Both the position numbers and the translations under genes were made by a program. DNA of 64,000 nt from Colias croceus (taxonomy: Eukaryota; Arthropoda; Insecta; Lepidoptera; Pieridae), in assembly GCF_905220415.1 (NCBI RefSeq), contig NC_059547.1, forward strand, positions 570,501 through 634,500, given 5' to 3'. The notes beneath the pieces were generated by a model. It was not told the origin of the DNA and did not search any database. It saw nothing but the letters and a program-made list of their open reading frames with translations. This document shows positions 1-12,726 of the stretch, piece by piece (position 1 is the first letter of the stretch; each line of letters begins with the position of its first letter).

Positions 1-370
1 AGTTATAATTAACTAACCTTGTAATGACGGAGGAATGTCGAAATATATTATTTATATCAATTCCCTTTCGTTCTGTTTATGATTGAGTTTATTATTAACT
101 AAGATTAAGTACGTTTCAGACGTTGCCATATCAAAAAATACTTTTTCGTTAATCCCGCCAAAACATTTCAGAATAAGAAACAATAATCTCTTATTTTATT
201 TTTGTAGAATTTCTTTAACCACGTAGTTAATTAAAACTTTTAAAAATAAATTGCAGTGAATAGTGAGTTACACGTAAGAACGTACATTAAAATCAACAAA
301 TGCATTTATAGCAGTGTATACTGTATAGTGTTGTCCCATATCAATAATTCAGACGCTAGTGAAGTGAACA
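1..370 (+). promoter_or_regulatory. presumed promoter and 5' UTR of the MyTH4-FERM gene
   Basis: AT-rich leader with no other gene visible. The ATG at 371 sits in the context GAACAATGT. No TATA box or clear initiator could be assigned, so this rests only on its position upstream of the candidate first exon. Confidence 0.3.
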
Positions 371-3300
371 ATGTCGATAAAACAGGAACAAATGGATGTG
401 GCTGAAATGTCAGGAGACAGTTTATCTTGCGATGCAGACCCTGATGGGGATGATGAGGAAGTTAATTCCCTACTGTAAGAATCTGACATTTAGTACCTAT
501 AGATATAGTAGAGTGAAGTGAGAAGTCTTCGTTTAAGAAATAAAACAAGCGCCAAATGCTCACGCAAACATACAAAAAAACTGTAGACGTTTGTTGTTTT
601 TGAATTCGAATATAATATTACCATTGATCAGCTTAATACACAGGCTTTTACTGCTAAATTGAAATTATTTAACGTATGAATTAATATACATGACGGCAAC
701 AATCAAATTCCTCCAATCCAAAGTCCGACAATAATGCAAGAACATTATTATGTATCTTAGTCAATAATGAAACAATATCTTATATGAAACTGTAATACTA
801 TTCATCACACTCCTTCACTTTCCGATCGTAAATCATAAGCCGTCGCCCTAAAACGGTCTTAATTCATTACCGCTGAGTCAAGAACAATTTCTCTCGCTTT
901 CAAACGTTATGCTAATACGGTTTCTAGTACTTCGACCATACTTCGACACTTCGCGTTGTAAAGCTCAGCTGTTATTGTACACTGTTCTAATAAAATAAAC
1001 ATAAATTCTGACAACCAGAAAAAAATTTAGAATATACCGATGGTGTTTCGCATCAATTTTTTTTTTTATTATCGAAGTAGGTACATATAACTTTTGTTAC
1101 ATTTTCCACTTACCAAAAGTGTTTTTGTGTTTTTTTTGTTCGTTGGTAACTAAATCATATCAGGATAGTAGAGCTAGATTTTAGAACTAATCAAAACTAG
1201 TTGTAGCTGATAGTGATTAAGCAGAACCAATAATTAATTTTCTTAAATATTTATATAGTTTATAAGTTAGTCTAATAGAACCTAACTAATCTAGAAGCTA
1301 GATAGTGGTGGTCCTCAAATCTCAATCCGTCAATAGCTCTTGATTAATTATAAGTGACCCACACACATACATAGACTTATATGTATGTAGAGGCATTACA
1401 TCAATGCAACTTCGATAATGAGTTCAGGAAAAATATTATTTATTAAGAAAATTACCAGTTATACTTATACATTTTCCTCTGTTCTTATTTGAAGTAATAT
1501 TATTAAGTAAATAGATTTAATAACTTTTCCAGAGGCAGAGTTCATTTTGAGTAACTTTTTAGTTACTCCAAATAGTTATAGAGTTATTTCACTAAAAGTT
1601 AAAACTTAAAAAAAAAAAATCAAATCATTCAGTGTCCTATTATTAGGAGTTCGACCGGCTTTTTTCCTAGAGGTCCCTGATTTATTAATGCCTACAAATA
1701 TTTATTAAGAAGGTATTTATTATATAATTTTAACGTGCGATGTCAGCGAGGCAAAAAGCGCATAAATTGGATTGGTTACGCTAAATAAACGTCGTGTTTA
1801 TTGTTATATTACGCATTTCCTGAATTCCGGAATGCGGATACTTTCTATTGCTAAGGTTTTATTTGTTCTTTGTGTTTCGGGAAATGAATGAATGGATGAA
1901 TGAAAAATTATTTATTGTACACCAAAAAGGATACATTTTTAATGTACAGAAGGTGGCCTTATCGCTGACAGCGATCTCTACCAGGCAACCCAAAAAAGAC
2001 GAGGAAAATAATTGGAAATGTAAATGCAGGAAATGTTAACAAACAAACCTTTTGAACCAAAATATGTGGGTTGTGTACTTTTGTTTTGTGATAATACAAA
2101 AAAATGTTTCGTTAAGTGTGATTGTAATGCATGCAGTTTTTGAGGCAGATTCGCATTGTGAATTTAGGTCGTCTGTCGATTCCAGATTATCTGCGAAGAG
2201 TAATTGTTATTGTTACTTATTTCTACGACTGCAGTCTTCTGCTCTATTTTAATCAGTTTGTTTTTTTTTTTTTTGAGAAGGCAATTCGTTATTTAGTTCA
2301 GGATACATCGACCATTTTTGCAAGTGACTACTATCAAGCTGATTTTCCGTTTGTAGCTTTATTTTGATGACACACCGAATAATTTCGTGTACGAAACTCT
2401 CGATTGTGGTAGCTAACAGAGATAACAAGGATAAAATTTTTTGATTTGATGGTTCTCAAATATTTATTACGCAATTTGTAGGACAATATGTCTGTTGAAT
2501 TATATAAACAATAAACATTAACTAAGTGAAAACAAAAAAATCAGCTTGTTAGTAATCATTTATGATGACCTGGTTATCGATACACTTTGGAAAGGGGGAC
2601 TCTTTGAACAAACCATAGATTTTGTAGGACAAATATTTTTTCGAATAATCTAGGTAATTATCATGAGATTGAACAAAAAAAAAATTCAGTTAGTAATAAA
2701 TATTTGAGAACCATCAAATCAAAATTTTTTATCCTTGTTATCTCTGTTACCACAATCGAGACTTTCGTACACGAAATTATTGGGCGTCACATAAAAATAA
2801 AGATACAAACGGAAAATTAGCTTGATAGTAGTCACTTGCAAAAATGGGCGATGTATCCTGAACTAATTGAATTCAGTTAACTAGAAGCTCTTTTAGAAGC
2901 GCTTTTGCAAAGTGGTTAAAAGGGAAATACTATAGGGATATTCTTTACAACATAAATTGCAAGTACATATTTTATCTTAAATTATGTAATTACATTACAA
3001 AACGGTCTACATAGGGTAAAAAAACACGATGTAACAGCGTTTATATTGATTGAAGTTAGATCATGGACTGATTTCAATAAAATTATAGGATAGCGCACAC
3101 CATAGGCTGACAAATTATAGGCCTAGTGTACACTGAAAGGCCAGTGGCTGAGTGTAACCTAACCACTATAATTTGATAACCTCAGTGTTAAGTTAACAAC
3201 AGATCAAGTTAGAAATTGATGTATTACAGCCTCTATACTTAAACTTTACGCAATGTTAAGCGATTTAAGTTTTATGCTGATAACTGTTAGAAAATTTTAC

Positions 3301-6300
3301 TTTTCCTCGTTATTTCTGGCATTTCTAACGTATAATTTACATTTTCTTTTCATATGAAACTTTTTTCATAGTATGGTAAAGTCGTTTATTGACCTCTATT
3401 TTCGGAATGATTTCAAACTATTTTGTCTAATATACAAAAGATACATATTAAATTAAATAAACTACTTACACAATTGTATAGAATTTTACAAATGAGCATA
3501 TGCCACACTTAACGATTTCTAATAATCCTACTAATATAATAAATGCGAATGTTTGTGAGGATGTGTGTTTGTTACTCTTTCACGCAAATACTACTAAACC
3601 GATTACAAAGAAATTTAGCACACATATAGAGGGTAACTTGGATGAACACATATGATAAGTTTTATCCCGGAAATCCCACGGGAACGGGAACTATGCGGGT
3701 TTTCCTTTGAAAACGCAGGCGAAGCCGCGGGCGGAAATCTAGTTATTATATAAATAGAAAAGTTACAAATGTAGAGCCACTTATCAAAGCATCAATTTTA
3801 CTGTTTCTTGTTATTATTTGTCAATTAAAGAAAGATATTATGTAAACAACGAAAATACACAGTAATTTGTGTCGTTAAACTGTCATACGAGTATGATTTC
3901 TAAAAATATGCGTATTAATTTTCATACGTTTCACTTTCTATCAATTTATTCATATTTTTAATAAAACGTTGTATATCTTAACATTTATGTAATAATTTAT
4001 TATGCATAACGCCATGCTTTCATGGTTTCTGTGACAGTAATATATTCTAATAAATATATGGGTGATATTTGCATATTTGATTTTGGTTAGTTTATTAAAG
4101 TCGGTTAGGTGCGGGCTTTTGTGAAAACTAGATGCTATAGTAGTAAAAGTTTTCTTTACGGTGTTAATGTCGCAGGCAAATTGTATTATTTCGCCGTTTA
4201 CAAAAGCTCGGCATTTTTAACCGACTTCAAAAAAAAGGAGGAGGTTATCAATTCGGCCGGTATATTTTTTTTTTTTTTTTTTTATGTATGTACACCGATT
4301 ACTCCGAGGTTTCTGAACCGATTTACGTGATTCTTTTTTTGTTCGATGCGGGATGGTGTCGAATTGGTCCCATAAAAATTTAATTCGGATAGGCCCAGTA
4401 GTTTTTATTTTATGAGCATTTTTGTCTGTAGGTATTTGTAAATTTTGCAAGTGCAAGTTTGAAGTCGGTTGTTTTTAACGCAGTTATCACTTGTGTAATA
4501 TGTCGAGAATTCGTAATCAGAAATTTTTCGTTTGGATAAGGGTTAGGTTAGGTTCGTGTTTTTAAAACTACACAGAAAAAGGCGAACCACGAAGTGAGGC
4601 TACATCGGCTCGCGGTCGTCTTTTTGTAGAATTTTGGATAAAGTAAATCCTCAGCATATTACAAAATGCCGAGCATTTGTAAACGGCGAGGTTATACAAT
4701 TTGCCTGCGACATTAATACGACATTTTAACAATTTTATCTGTTTCTTTTCTGTAAGTCTGGTAGTCAGTTACCTACTGTTTATTTTTTAATTATTAGGAT
4801 ATAGTTATAATATAGAGGATTTTATTAGGTCTATATTTATATATTATACTAGCGGTCCGCCCCGGCTTCGCCCGTGGTACATATTCACGTTTTCTCTACA
4901 TAAGAACCATCCTCGAACTTCAAGGAATATTATAGAAAAAGAATTAACGAAATCGGTTAAGCCGTTCTCAAGTTATGCGCTTACCAACACATTTTGGGAT
5001 TCATTTTTATATTATAGATAATGTCTCCAATTACACTTATTTCATAAATAATTTAAAAGCTTAAGATGTGAAAGGGAAATATTAACTTGCATTTAATGCT
5101 AAAGAGAGAAAGAAATCATCTGAGTACAGAAAAATACTTTTATTCTTATTAAGTATAATGGTGAAAGCTTATCAACCTGTCTGTATTTTTATGTGTCAAT
5201 TACACCGAAATTAATAAGGAGAACATATTATGTTATTTGTATAATAATTATGTTTTAATATACATATACCTAAGTAATTAAAATTAAAGCAATCAGTTGT
5301 TACGAAATATGAAAGTATTGTATACTATTACTAGTTTCAAAGTCTTATGAGGAAAATAATGAAATTAGAAAGTGTAAAATTCAAAGAATTATTTATATAA
5401 ATTATAAATATTATATAAAGTAATGCTAAAGTGTTATCACTGGATTATTCAGCTAAACTGATTAAAAGATTTGAGGTCGAGACGAGGATGATACTGCAGA
5501 ACAGTGCTTTCTAATTTAACAGCGTAATACTGTTAATTGCACTTGTAACATGTGTATCGAGTTTTTATAACAACTTATTTAATATAATGAATCAAATAAA
5601 TAAAATCTTTTAAAATGCAATTTTAAATTATGTATTGGGTAATAAGGAAAGCTATTATTTTATAAGACTGAACATTATTTTTGTAGGAATAATGGTAACA
5701 GCACAAAATTCGGTTAAAAAGATGTTATTTTTTTAAGTCCATATAAAGATATATTTTGTGTATGTAAGGCGATAAACCCATATTATAGGGCCCGGCTACG
5801 TTAGGTATTAGTATCCTACTAATTAGTAATTACATACTAGAATTTACACCAAAGCATTGCTATTTTACGGTTACTATTACACTGTCAGCTATATATGTAA
5901 AATATTGTTCAATCATTCGCCTCGACTTTTAAAGCTCTTGAATTAACTGACTCACTTAGAAACCTATTACATATAATATGTAGAGGTATATTTGGTGGTC
6001 TTTGCACCGTCTATGATTTACTTTATTCCAGCAGCCAGCATACCAATAGATTAAGATTTTCACTGGGTTATTTTTAAGAAAAACCTTACATTTCTTTATT
6101 TTTACGGATTTATCTTTAAGTGAAATTTCGAATTTATCATAGACTCGTGAATCTTGATCTCTCGATGAAAATTCGAATAATCCAGAAAAACTCACTAAAG
6201 CTAAGCCTACACTTACAGATTAGAAGTCCTAAAAGCGGACTCCTCGCTCAAAAGCAAAGCGAAACGCAACGAATGGACATGGAAAGCCCAAACAGACGTG

Positions 6301-9300
6301 GTCAAGTGGCAGGCGACACCCCTCAGAGCTCCACTACTGCGTCTCCCCGCAGCGCTCGCCCCACCAGCGTTGGAGTGCTTTACTTGTATACGGGCATATT
6401 GTGGGGACCTGCAGCCGCCTGAGAGGGCCCTGCATCAGGACCTGACTGAAGTGAAATGCGTGTATACTGTGCTTATGGTAAGTGATATTGTTTAGAAGTA
6501 ATATGTAGTGACATTGTTATGAAGTATATTTCTTATATTTTAACGAATTCAGACAATATATTCTATGTTTTTAACTTCTCTATTGTGTATTTTTTTCAAT
6601 TGACAACATTAAGTTGAGTTCGACAACCGAGAAACCTTTAACATAATAACACATATAGAAAATATAGTTATATTATCGGTACATATATTTTAGATCACAA
6701 CGTTTTTTGCCTATTTCAAAAATTCATTCTAACTTGTTACTAATCTATATATAAATGACTTCATATTCCACAGCACTGCCACTCGGTACCTGAACTCCGC
6801 GACGAGGTATACTGCCAGCTGATGAAGCAGACGACCTCAAACAGATCGCAGACACCAGACTCGTGCCAACGCGCCTGGAGACTCATGTCCATACTCGCTG
6901 CGTACTTCACTTGCTCTGATACACTCAGGTAAAAATAGATAAGCGTTTGATACAGTTGGTTTTGAATAGAGTAGAGAAAGAGTTTCTTATTGGGTGTTCT
7001 AGATTTATATAATGGTCTTAAAGATCGTAGTTTATTGAAAATACCAGTGGTTATTGTTATTATAATTCGTTAATGTGTAAAAAAAATAAATTTAAGAGTT
7101 TATATTTAATAGGTGTTGTGCAAGGGTGTGTATTGGAACCATAGTTAATGCTATAAATAAAAAAGTTTTTATCGCAGTATATTTTAATTAACACCAATTA
7201 AATAATGCAAGAATACAAAATGTCTTTAGTCAATAGAGATTTCAACTTTTTAAATATAACTTATTTATTTTACTATCTACTGATAATTTAACAAATTAAA
7301 AAGCAAAAATAAAAACGTTATAGATTTTATATCTATGTCAAAATTAATATTTAATTGAACTGAAACACAGCGAAAGCTATATTGGGAGTCTGGGGTCTAT
7401 TTTATGATGTAAGGAACCTTGTTCAATAAATGATTTTTATTTTTTTTTTTATATTGACCATCTATATTCCAGGCCGTTCCTAGTAGAATACCTGTCAGCA
7501 GCAGCAGCAGACCGGCGCCGGCCGTGCCAGGGCACTGCGGCCGTCTGTCTCGCTAACTTCCGCAAGACCATACGGTGTGGGGGACGGAAGAACGTGCCTA
7601 GTATTGAGGAGGTGAGTTATAAAAGATTAATTGTGGATATATTGTACAATTCACGTTGAAAAAATGTTAATAATAAACAAGTTCCCGACTCCAAAAGGGT
7701 TCTCTGTTGATCTGTGAGTCAACTATGACTCTGATAATAATCAGCACGTGTTAAATAAAATATAAAAAATTGAAGTTTTTTAAGTCAAAATAAAGAACGA
7801 CAGGTCATCCCGGCAAGGCGAAACAACAAGTTATGAATTCCAGATTCCTTCATACATTATTTGCATTACTCTTTTCTTGGTGCATTTAACTAAGGAAGCA
7901 CCTTTTCAGGTGTTTACGATGTGACAATACTTTTCCTTTAATTTCTTTAATAGAAATTAGTATAACACCAAAATGACGTACAGTTAACGGTATTATATAA
8001 TCTATAATTAATTCCTTTAAGGTTTTTTTTTTTAATTAAGTGTAATATTTGTAGGTGACAGCAGTATCAGCAGGTCGTTCAGCTCGTCGACAACTATATC
8101 GGTTGCCAGGTGGCGCTGAGCGCGTTGTTAACACACGTTGCGCCACCACAGTACAGGATATCGTTGATGAGCTTTGTGATCTGGTAAGTGACATACATAC
8201 ACATCTAAAATAACACAGGTATACACTGAAACATACAGTCATACAATAACAACTTACATAAGCAGATGAACACTTTCACTTGCTTGTGTGACACAAGCAA
8301 CCATGAACTTAGCAATACATAAATATTACATGCACTCACTATTAACACAGGGGCATATACTCACCACTAATATGCTACTAACATAAGCTGAAATACACTT
8401 GATAAAAACTTACACAGTTACAAATTGACATTTAAACAGACGAGCACTCACTACAAACTCAGACACTTATACACTCACATTTCAATTGCGGGCTGATATT
8501 TGCCATGAATAACGTAGCTTGTTGACATTTGACTACAAATATTTAAATTTATGGGATTGGGAAGACATATTGTCCTATCTTTTTATATAGATCCACTGTC
8601 AGTGGTTAACATACTACATTTCTAATCGGTGTTTAAGTTATTTTGCCTCTTTAATCAGCTCACTCTCAACTCTCAATACAAGTAGTTTTCACTTTTCTAG
8701 AGTTATGATCTAGTAATTGTTCCCAGATCGGCGTACGCACAGCGGGCGAGCGAGGCGAGTTCTCGCTATACTGCATCGTATCAGGCGATGCTCTGACCAT
8801 GCCGCTAGCGGGAGACGAGTACGTGCTGGATGTGACCACGGAGCTGCAGCGAGCACATCATCCCTTCTACCTCATCTTCTGCCGATCTGTGTGGCATCAC
8901 CCGCTACGACCGGACGCCCCGCCGTTGTACACAGAAGTGCTGTTTAATCAGGTAATTATATAGTGTCATTAATATCATTAGTATAATCAAAAATAGTAAC
9001 TATCATATCATTAGTATCATCATGATCATCTACAACTTCATCGTTATTATCACAATCATTTAATAATATTGTATCAACACCTTCGTAAGTATCATAATTA
9101 TGATCATAAACAAGTTCGTAATAATCAACACCATACATCTCATTTATAGATCTCATCACTCCCCATTGAATGTTAGCGGCTGGGTACATTATTTATTATG
9201 TAATTGTATGTTTAAATTTGTTTATTTTCCATCACTTTTTCTACCTTTTTATCAACAGATATAAAAGTAATCTTTATGAAATTAACAACACAATCATTGC

Positions 9301-11981
9301 AATCATTTCATCTAGATGATTTAATATTTCGATACAATTTTAAACCATTTCACGTTTCCAATTTATCTAAGGTGGCGCCAGACTACCTAGAAGGTCTGCT
9401 GCTAGTTCTCCCCGGGGGCGGTCCCCCCGCAGCCAACGTCCTCCGCGACGCAGCTACCGTCGCAGCCCTACTCCATCGAGCCGCAGCCCTAGCGGAGCCC
9501 CCGCACCCGCGCGACCTCAAGTTCCTGCTGCCGAAGCCGCTGCTGGCGCTGCGGGACCCCAGACCCAACAAGTGGGCCTCCTGGGTGGCTGCCGAGTGGC
9601 CGCAGGCGAGGGCCTTGTCCCCGCAAGCTGCTAAATCTAAAGTGCTACAGGTGAGATCTTAGTTTATAGAACTAATTTCAGTATAACCAAGACAAAAAGA
9701 ACAGACCCTTCACCTTTTAAGATAGAAATTTATTATATGTATTATGAAACAACACGCTAAAACACATATAATCAGTAATAATAAAATTACAAAATGTACA
9801 TACAAAAATCAGCAAGAGGACTCAGCTGATAGGTAGGCCTTACACAACATTGATTTTCAGCAACTCATAAAATTTAGATGGCTATAAATATATATGTTAT
9901 TAATATTTGTACGATAATTAGTAAAAATATCGCTAATGAGACCTGCGTGTAAGAAAAAATTAAAGTGCATTAACTTCCTTCACGCGTTTGACAGAGTTAA
10001 TTATACAATTAAACGAAATGTTATTTATTATACGTTAATTTATTTGTTTGCATTCAATTAAGGATATAGTCATGTAACTTTAACTCCACTTTCATGCAGC
10101 AATATCTATTGTTTCTATGCTAAAAATTAAATTCTAGGGTATGGCATCCCTCAAGGTACGTGTTTGGAGCCCAACCTATTAATAACAGTCGTTGTTAATT
10201 GGTTGGGCAAAATCAATAATTATTCTTGTTTTAAAACAGAAAATACATGTTTGTGTATTTTCATATTATATTTATTTGTAATATTGACTATTGACATCGA
10301 TTTACAATTTTTAGATGTATTTTAAGCTAAATGTCGTAATTTCCAGGTGCTATCCCGCTGGCCGCTGTTCGGCTCGTCGTTCTTCGCGGTGCGGCGTGTG
10401 AGCGGCGCGGGCGAGTGGCGCGAGCTCGTGCTGGCGCTCAACCGGCGCGGCGTGCACCTGCTGCTGCCGCACTCGCACGACACCGACACGCACTGGCCGC
10501 ACGCCGACCTCATCTCCACTAGGAAGGTGAGCTGATGCTGCTGCCGCACTCGCACGACACCGACACGCACTGGCCGCACGCCGACCTCATCTCCACTAGG
10601 AAGGTGAGCTGATGCTGCTGCCGCACTCGCACGACACCGACACGCACTGGCCGCACGCCGACCTCATCTCCACTAGGAAGGTGAGCTGATGCTGCTGCCG
10701 CACTCGCACGACACCGACACGCACTGGCCGCACGCCGACCTCATCTCCACTAGGAAGGTGAGCTGGTGCTGCTTCCAAACGGCGTGGCTGAAACTGAAGT
10801 ATTTTCAGATCTTCAAGTTTTTCTACTACTTCGTCATTATCATCAACATCGTCATCTACATTCCCATCATCTATTGCTGCCTACTGCAATTTCTTCTAAT
10901 TTAATTTGTTACACGCTATCTGATCGAACGTTAACACTAATTGCACACAATTCCTCGTCCAGGTGCGCTCCGAAGACGGCACGCTGTTCCTGGACATCAA
11001 GTGCGGTTCGCTGCTGCAGCAGCGCGTGACGCGGCTGCAGGCGGAGCAGGCGCACGAGATCGCGCGTCTCATCCGCCAGTACATCGCGCTGCAGCGGGAG
11101 CAGCGACATGATGGTAAGCAGAATGCTGCTCCGGAATCTTTCTTATACTTAAAATAAATAAATAAAAAGACGTGTGTCACTCGGGGACTGCCGCGGTAAA
11201 GCTATTGCATGCTATACCTTCAAGCCACACCTCCGCCCGTCGGAGTGGGGAGCGTAAGGTTTTTTCGTTACGGAATTTCTGGATTCGGTCCCCGCGCTCA
11301 AGGCCCGCGATAGAAGCTATGCAATAGCTTAAAAATAAAAATAATTTATTTAGTACCAAAACATTGACATAACACAATTTAAACTCGACGACAACTTAAA
11401 CACGAGATAAATAAAACGAGCTGATTAAATCACAAATAAGAATATCAGAAATCTTTTATTTAGGGCAGATTTTTCAATACTTGGATAAAACTTATCCGTC
11501 CAATAAAGTATTACACGATAATATGAAAATGTCACGTAAACTGTCAAATACGGGCAATTAGAATACGTTTTTAAAATGGTTGTTTTATACATTATTCGAC
11601 GAATAAGTTTTATCCAAGCATTGAAAAATCGGCCCTTAGTTAAACATATTAAGTATAAAAAAATATCATTATTAAAATAACCGATAAAACGTACCATTCA
11701 TTTTCTCTCTTTCCTTCAAAAGTAAAAATATTTACCCGTCAAGTCATTCATTAACATAGATAAGAAACAACGTTGGTCCTTATGATCTTCCTTGTGGAAC
11801 ACCTAATACAATTTGTTAATGTAATTGTAATATTAAAATCTTTCCACAAACATTTTGACCTAAAATTGTAGTAAATACATGATAATAAATCCTAAATAAT
11901 ATTTTTTAATATTACATTAGCAAATCTTATTTATTATATCTAATTTATTTCTTTATGCTTACAGATATGAACAGCCAGTAA
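371..11981 (+). CDS. MyTH4-FERM domain protein (tail like unconventional myosin XV / Drosophila Myo10A), no motor domain in window
   Basis: Exons: 371-474, 6219-6477, 6774-6928, 7473-7611, 8055-8183, 8727-8951, 9372-9650, 10347-10526, 10963-11113 and 11965-11981 (stop TAA). All junctions are GT-AG and every phase matches, giving about 545 residues. Residues 1-35 are acidic and start MSIKQEQMDVAEM. A MyTH4 domain covers about 60-215, with VVKWQATPLRAPLLRLP and PELRDEVYCQLMKQTT visible. A FERM domain follows: F1 about 222-335 (YRLPGGAERVVNT), F2 about 338-435 (LLPKPLLALRDPRPNKW) and F3 about 436-540 (WPLFGSSFFAV, then EDGTLFLDIKCGSLLQQ). In known families this module binds microtubules and cargo or adhesion tails at the end of a myosin. 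The exon at 6219 is secure as MyTH4. Its link to the 371 exon rests on phase only (CT+A), so the true upstream exons could lie left of the window. Exons from 9372 on are much GC-richer than the introns. The exon-8 donor lies in a 77-bp tandem array. Confidence 0.75.
2293..2866. repeat. foldback element with about 175-bp inverted arms
   Basis: The left arm 2293-2470 is the reverse complement of the right arm 2693-2866, with only scattered mismatches and short indels. Both arms end outward in TTAGTTCAGGATACATCG. The 222-bp centre is unrelated AT-rich sequence with no ORF. Probably a non-autonomous foldback DNA transposon; I could not define a target-site duplication. Confidence 0.7.
3527..3743 (+). 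mobile_element. Helitron-like non-autonomous repeat, GCGGGCGGAAA-CTAGT subfamily
   Basis: Starts near CCTACTAATATAATAAATGCG. Carries the recurrent segments CTCTTTCACG, TTTATCCCGGAAATCCCACG and GAAGCCGCGGGCGG, then terminates in CTAGT. A GC-rich hairpin just before CTAGT fits a Helitron 3' end (CTRR preceded by a hairpin). The assignment rests on the ends and on many copies in this window. Confidence 0.6.
4163..4716. repeat. nested inverted structure: outer 55-bp arms around a GAAGTCGGT-bounded repeat
   Basis: Outer arms 4163-4217 and 4662-4716 are near-perfect inverted copies (TTAATGTCGCAGGCAAATTG against CAATTTGCCTGCGACATTAA). Inside, about 4219-4470, is a common lepidopteran-type repeat. 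It is bounded by ACCGACTTCAAA and TTTGAAGTCGGT, with an internal T tract at 4265-4283. The ORFs across it show no protein similarity I recognise. Confidence 0.55.
4848..5020 (-). mobile_element. Helitron-like repeat, minus orientation
   Basis: Read on the minus strand it ends in GGGCGAAGCCGGGGCGGACC then GCTAGT, the same kind of 3' end as the other CTAGT repeats. Its body differs from the 3527 copy (contains GAACGGCTTAACCGATTTCG), so it is a separate subfamily. Confidence 0.5.
10459..10765 (+). repeat. 77-bp tandem array, four copies, spanning an exon end and its splice donor
   Basis: Copies are delimited by AGGAAGGTGAGCTG at 10521, 10598, 10675 and 10752, exactly 77 bp apart and essentially identical. 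The unit holds the last part of the MyTH4-FERM exon 10347-10526 plus the donor GTGAGC. Donors are therefore repeated at 10527, 10604, 10681 and 10758. Reading past the first donor meets an in-frame TGA at once, so only the first donor keeps the protein intact. Confidence 0.9.
11168..11330 (+). repeat. dispersed repeat, copy 1 (GACGTGTGTCACTCGGGGAC family)
   Basis: About 85-90% alike by eye to 60204-60367. Contains CACTCGGGGACTGCCGCGGT and CCCCGCGCTCAAGGCCCG. Short inverted segments AAGCTATTGCAT and ATGCAATAGCTT lie near its ends. It lies in the last intron of the MyTH4-FERM gene. Transposon class not determined. Confidence 0.6.
11463..11635. mobile_element. MITE with about 35-bp terminal inverted repeats and TTA target duplication
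   Basis: Left end GGGCAGATTTTTCAATACTT is mirrored by the right end AAGCATTGAAAAATCGGCCC. Both sides are flanked by TTA (11460-11462 and 11636-11638). A TWA target duplication fits the PIF/Harbinger superfamily. It lies in the last intron of the MyTH4-FERM gene and has no ORF of note. Confidence 0.65.
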
Positions 11982-12590
11982 GAAGGGACGAGCAATCAAA
12001 CGCACAACGATACCTCAACATTCCGTCCTTATAGAGTAAAATGATAATAGGATTTTTGATGCGATTTTCCAGATTGTGTAGCTCACTTCTATTTTCATTT
12101 TAGTCATTATATATATAGTTTAGTTAAGCGATGTAATATATTCGATAATTTATCTTATATTTAACCAAAAACATGTCACAATTTCTTTTATCAATTCTTT
12201 CTTTTTCTATCTTAAACTTTTAAATCTTCCTTTCTTTCCAGAAGTAATAATGTATGGAATTCGTATTATTATAGTATAATATTGTTATTTCCATAACAAA
12301 TATATTTTGTATGAAATATTTATGCATGCCCTCCGTCTATAAAAGGTGCTATTTACGAAAATATGCGAATAAATAAATATATAACATGTCCATGTAACCC
12401 AGGCCTTATTTATAGTCTAGATAAAATCCAAAGACCAAATAGGTCGGAGTCATGTTTATTGTTAATTAAATATAATAATTTACGATGTAATTATTATGAT
12501 ACGAAATGTTTTGTAGATATCAATAAAGGTATACAGTTTTATATTGCATTTTATTTCCTATCCCTTAAAAATAAGTTACTCCTCAAAACG
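11982..12590 (+). other. 3' UTR of the MyTH4-FERM gene
   Basis: AT-rich, with no second gene seen. Possible poly(A) signals are AATAAATAAA near 12368 and CAATAAAGG near 12522. The true cleavage site is unknown. Confidence 0.45.
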
Positions 12591-12599
12591 TAGAGTTTG

Positions 12600-12705
12600 A
12601 ATGGGTGTAACGGGTTCGATTCCCGTTGGGGACTAATATAAAAAAAGTCGAAAAATAAATTCGATCAGTGAAACAGATGTATATGATCTGAGTAAAACTT
12701 ACAAG
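12600..12705 (+). mobile_element. SINE fragment with tRNA-like B box
   Basis: Contains GGGTTCGATTCCCGTTGGGG, a pol III B-box-like segment, followed by TCGATCAGTGAAACAGATGT. The latter is the reverse complement of a segment in the repeat at 27447-27590, so both belong to one family. No cloverleaf 5' half is present, so it is not a functional tRNA. Confidence 0.5.
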
Positions 12706-12726
12706 CTGACACGGGACGTGGTTGAG

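Larger units (their letters stand above)
475..6218 (+). other. large intron of the MyTH4-FERM gene
   Basis: No further coding exon seen. It holds a foldback element (2293-2866), Helitron-like repeats (3527-3743 and 4848-5020) and a nested inverted structure (4163-4716). The remainder is unassigned AT-rich sequence. It is an intron only if exon 371-474 belongs to this gene. Confidence 0.4.

Noticed and set aside
2052..2367. Short plus-strand ORFs as exons of the MyTH4-FERM gene
   Set aside because: They run into the foldback arm, lack matching splice sites and do not encode MyTH4-like sequence.
4109..4456. ORFs with FFFFFF and KKKKKK
   Set aside because: Read through a poly-T tract in a dispersed repeat.
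10459..10765. CRISPR or satellite array
   Set aside because: Direct 77-bp copies without spacers, carrying exon sequence; only four copies.
10322..10904. Repeated HSHDTDTHWPHADLIS ORFs on both strands
   Set aside because: Products of the 77-bp tandem array, not independent proteins or a repeat protein.
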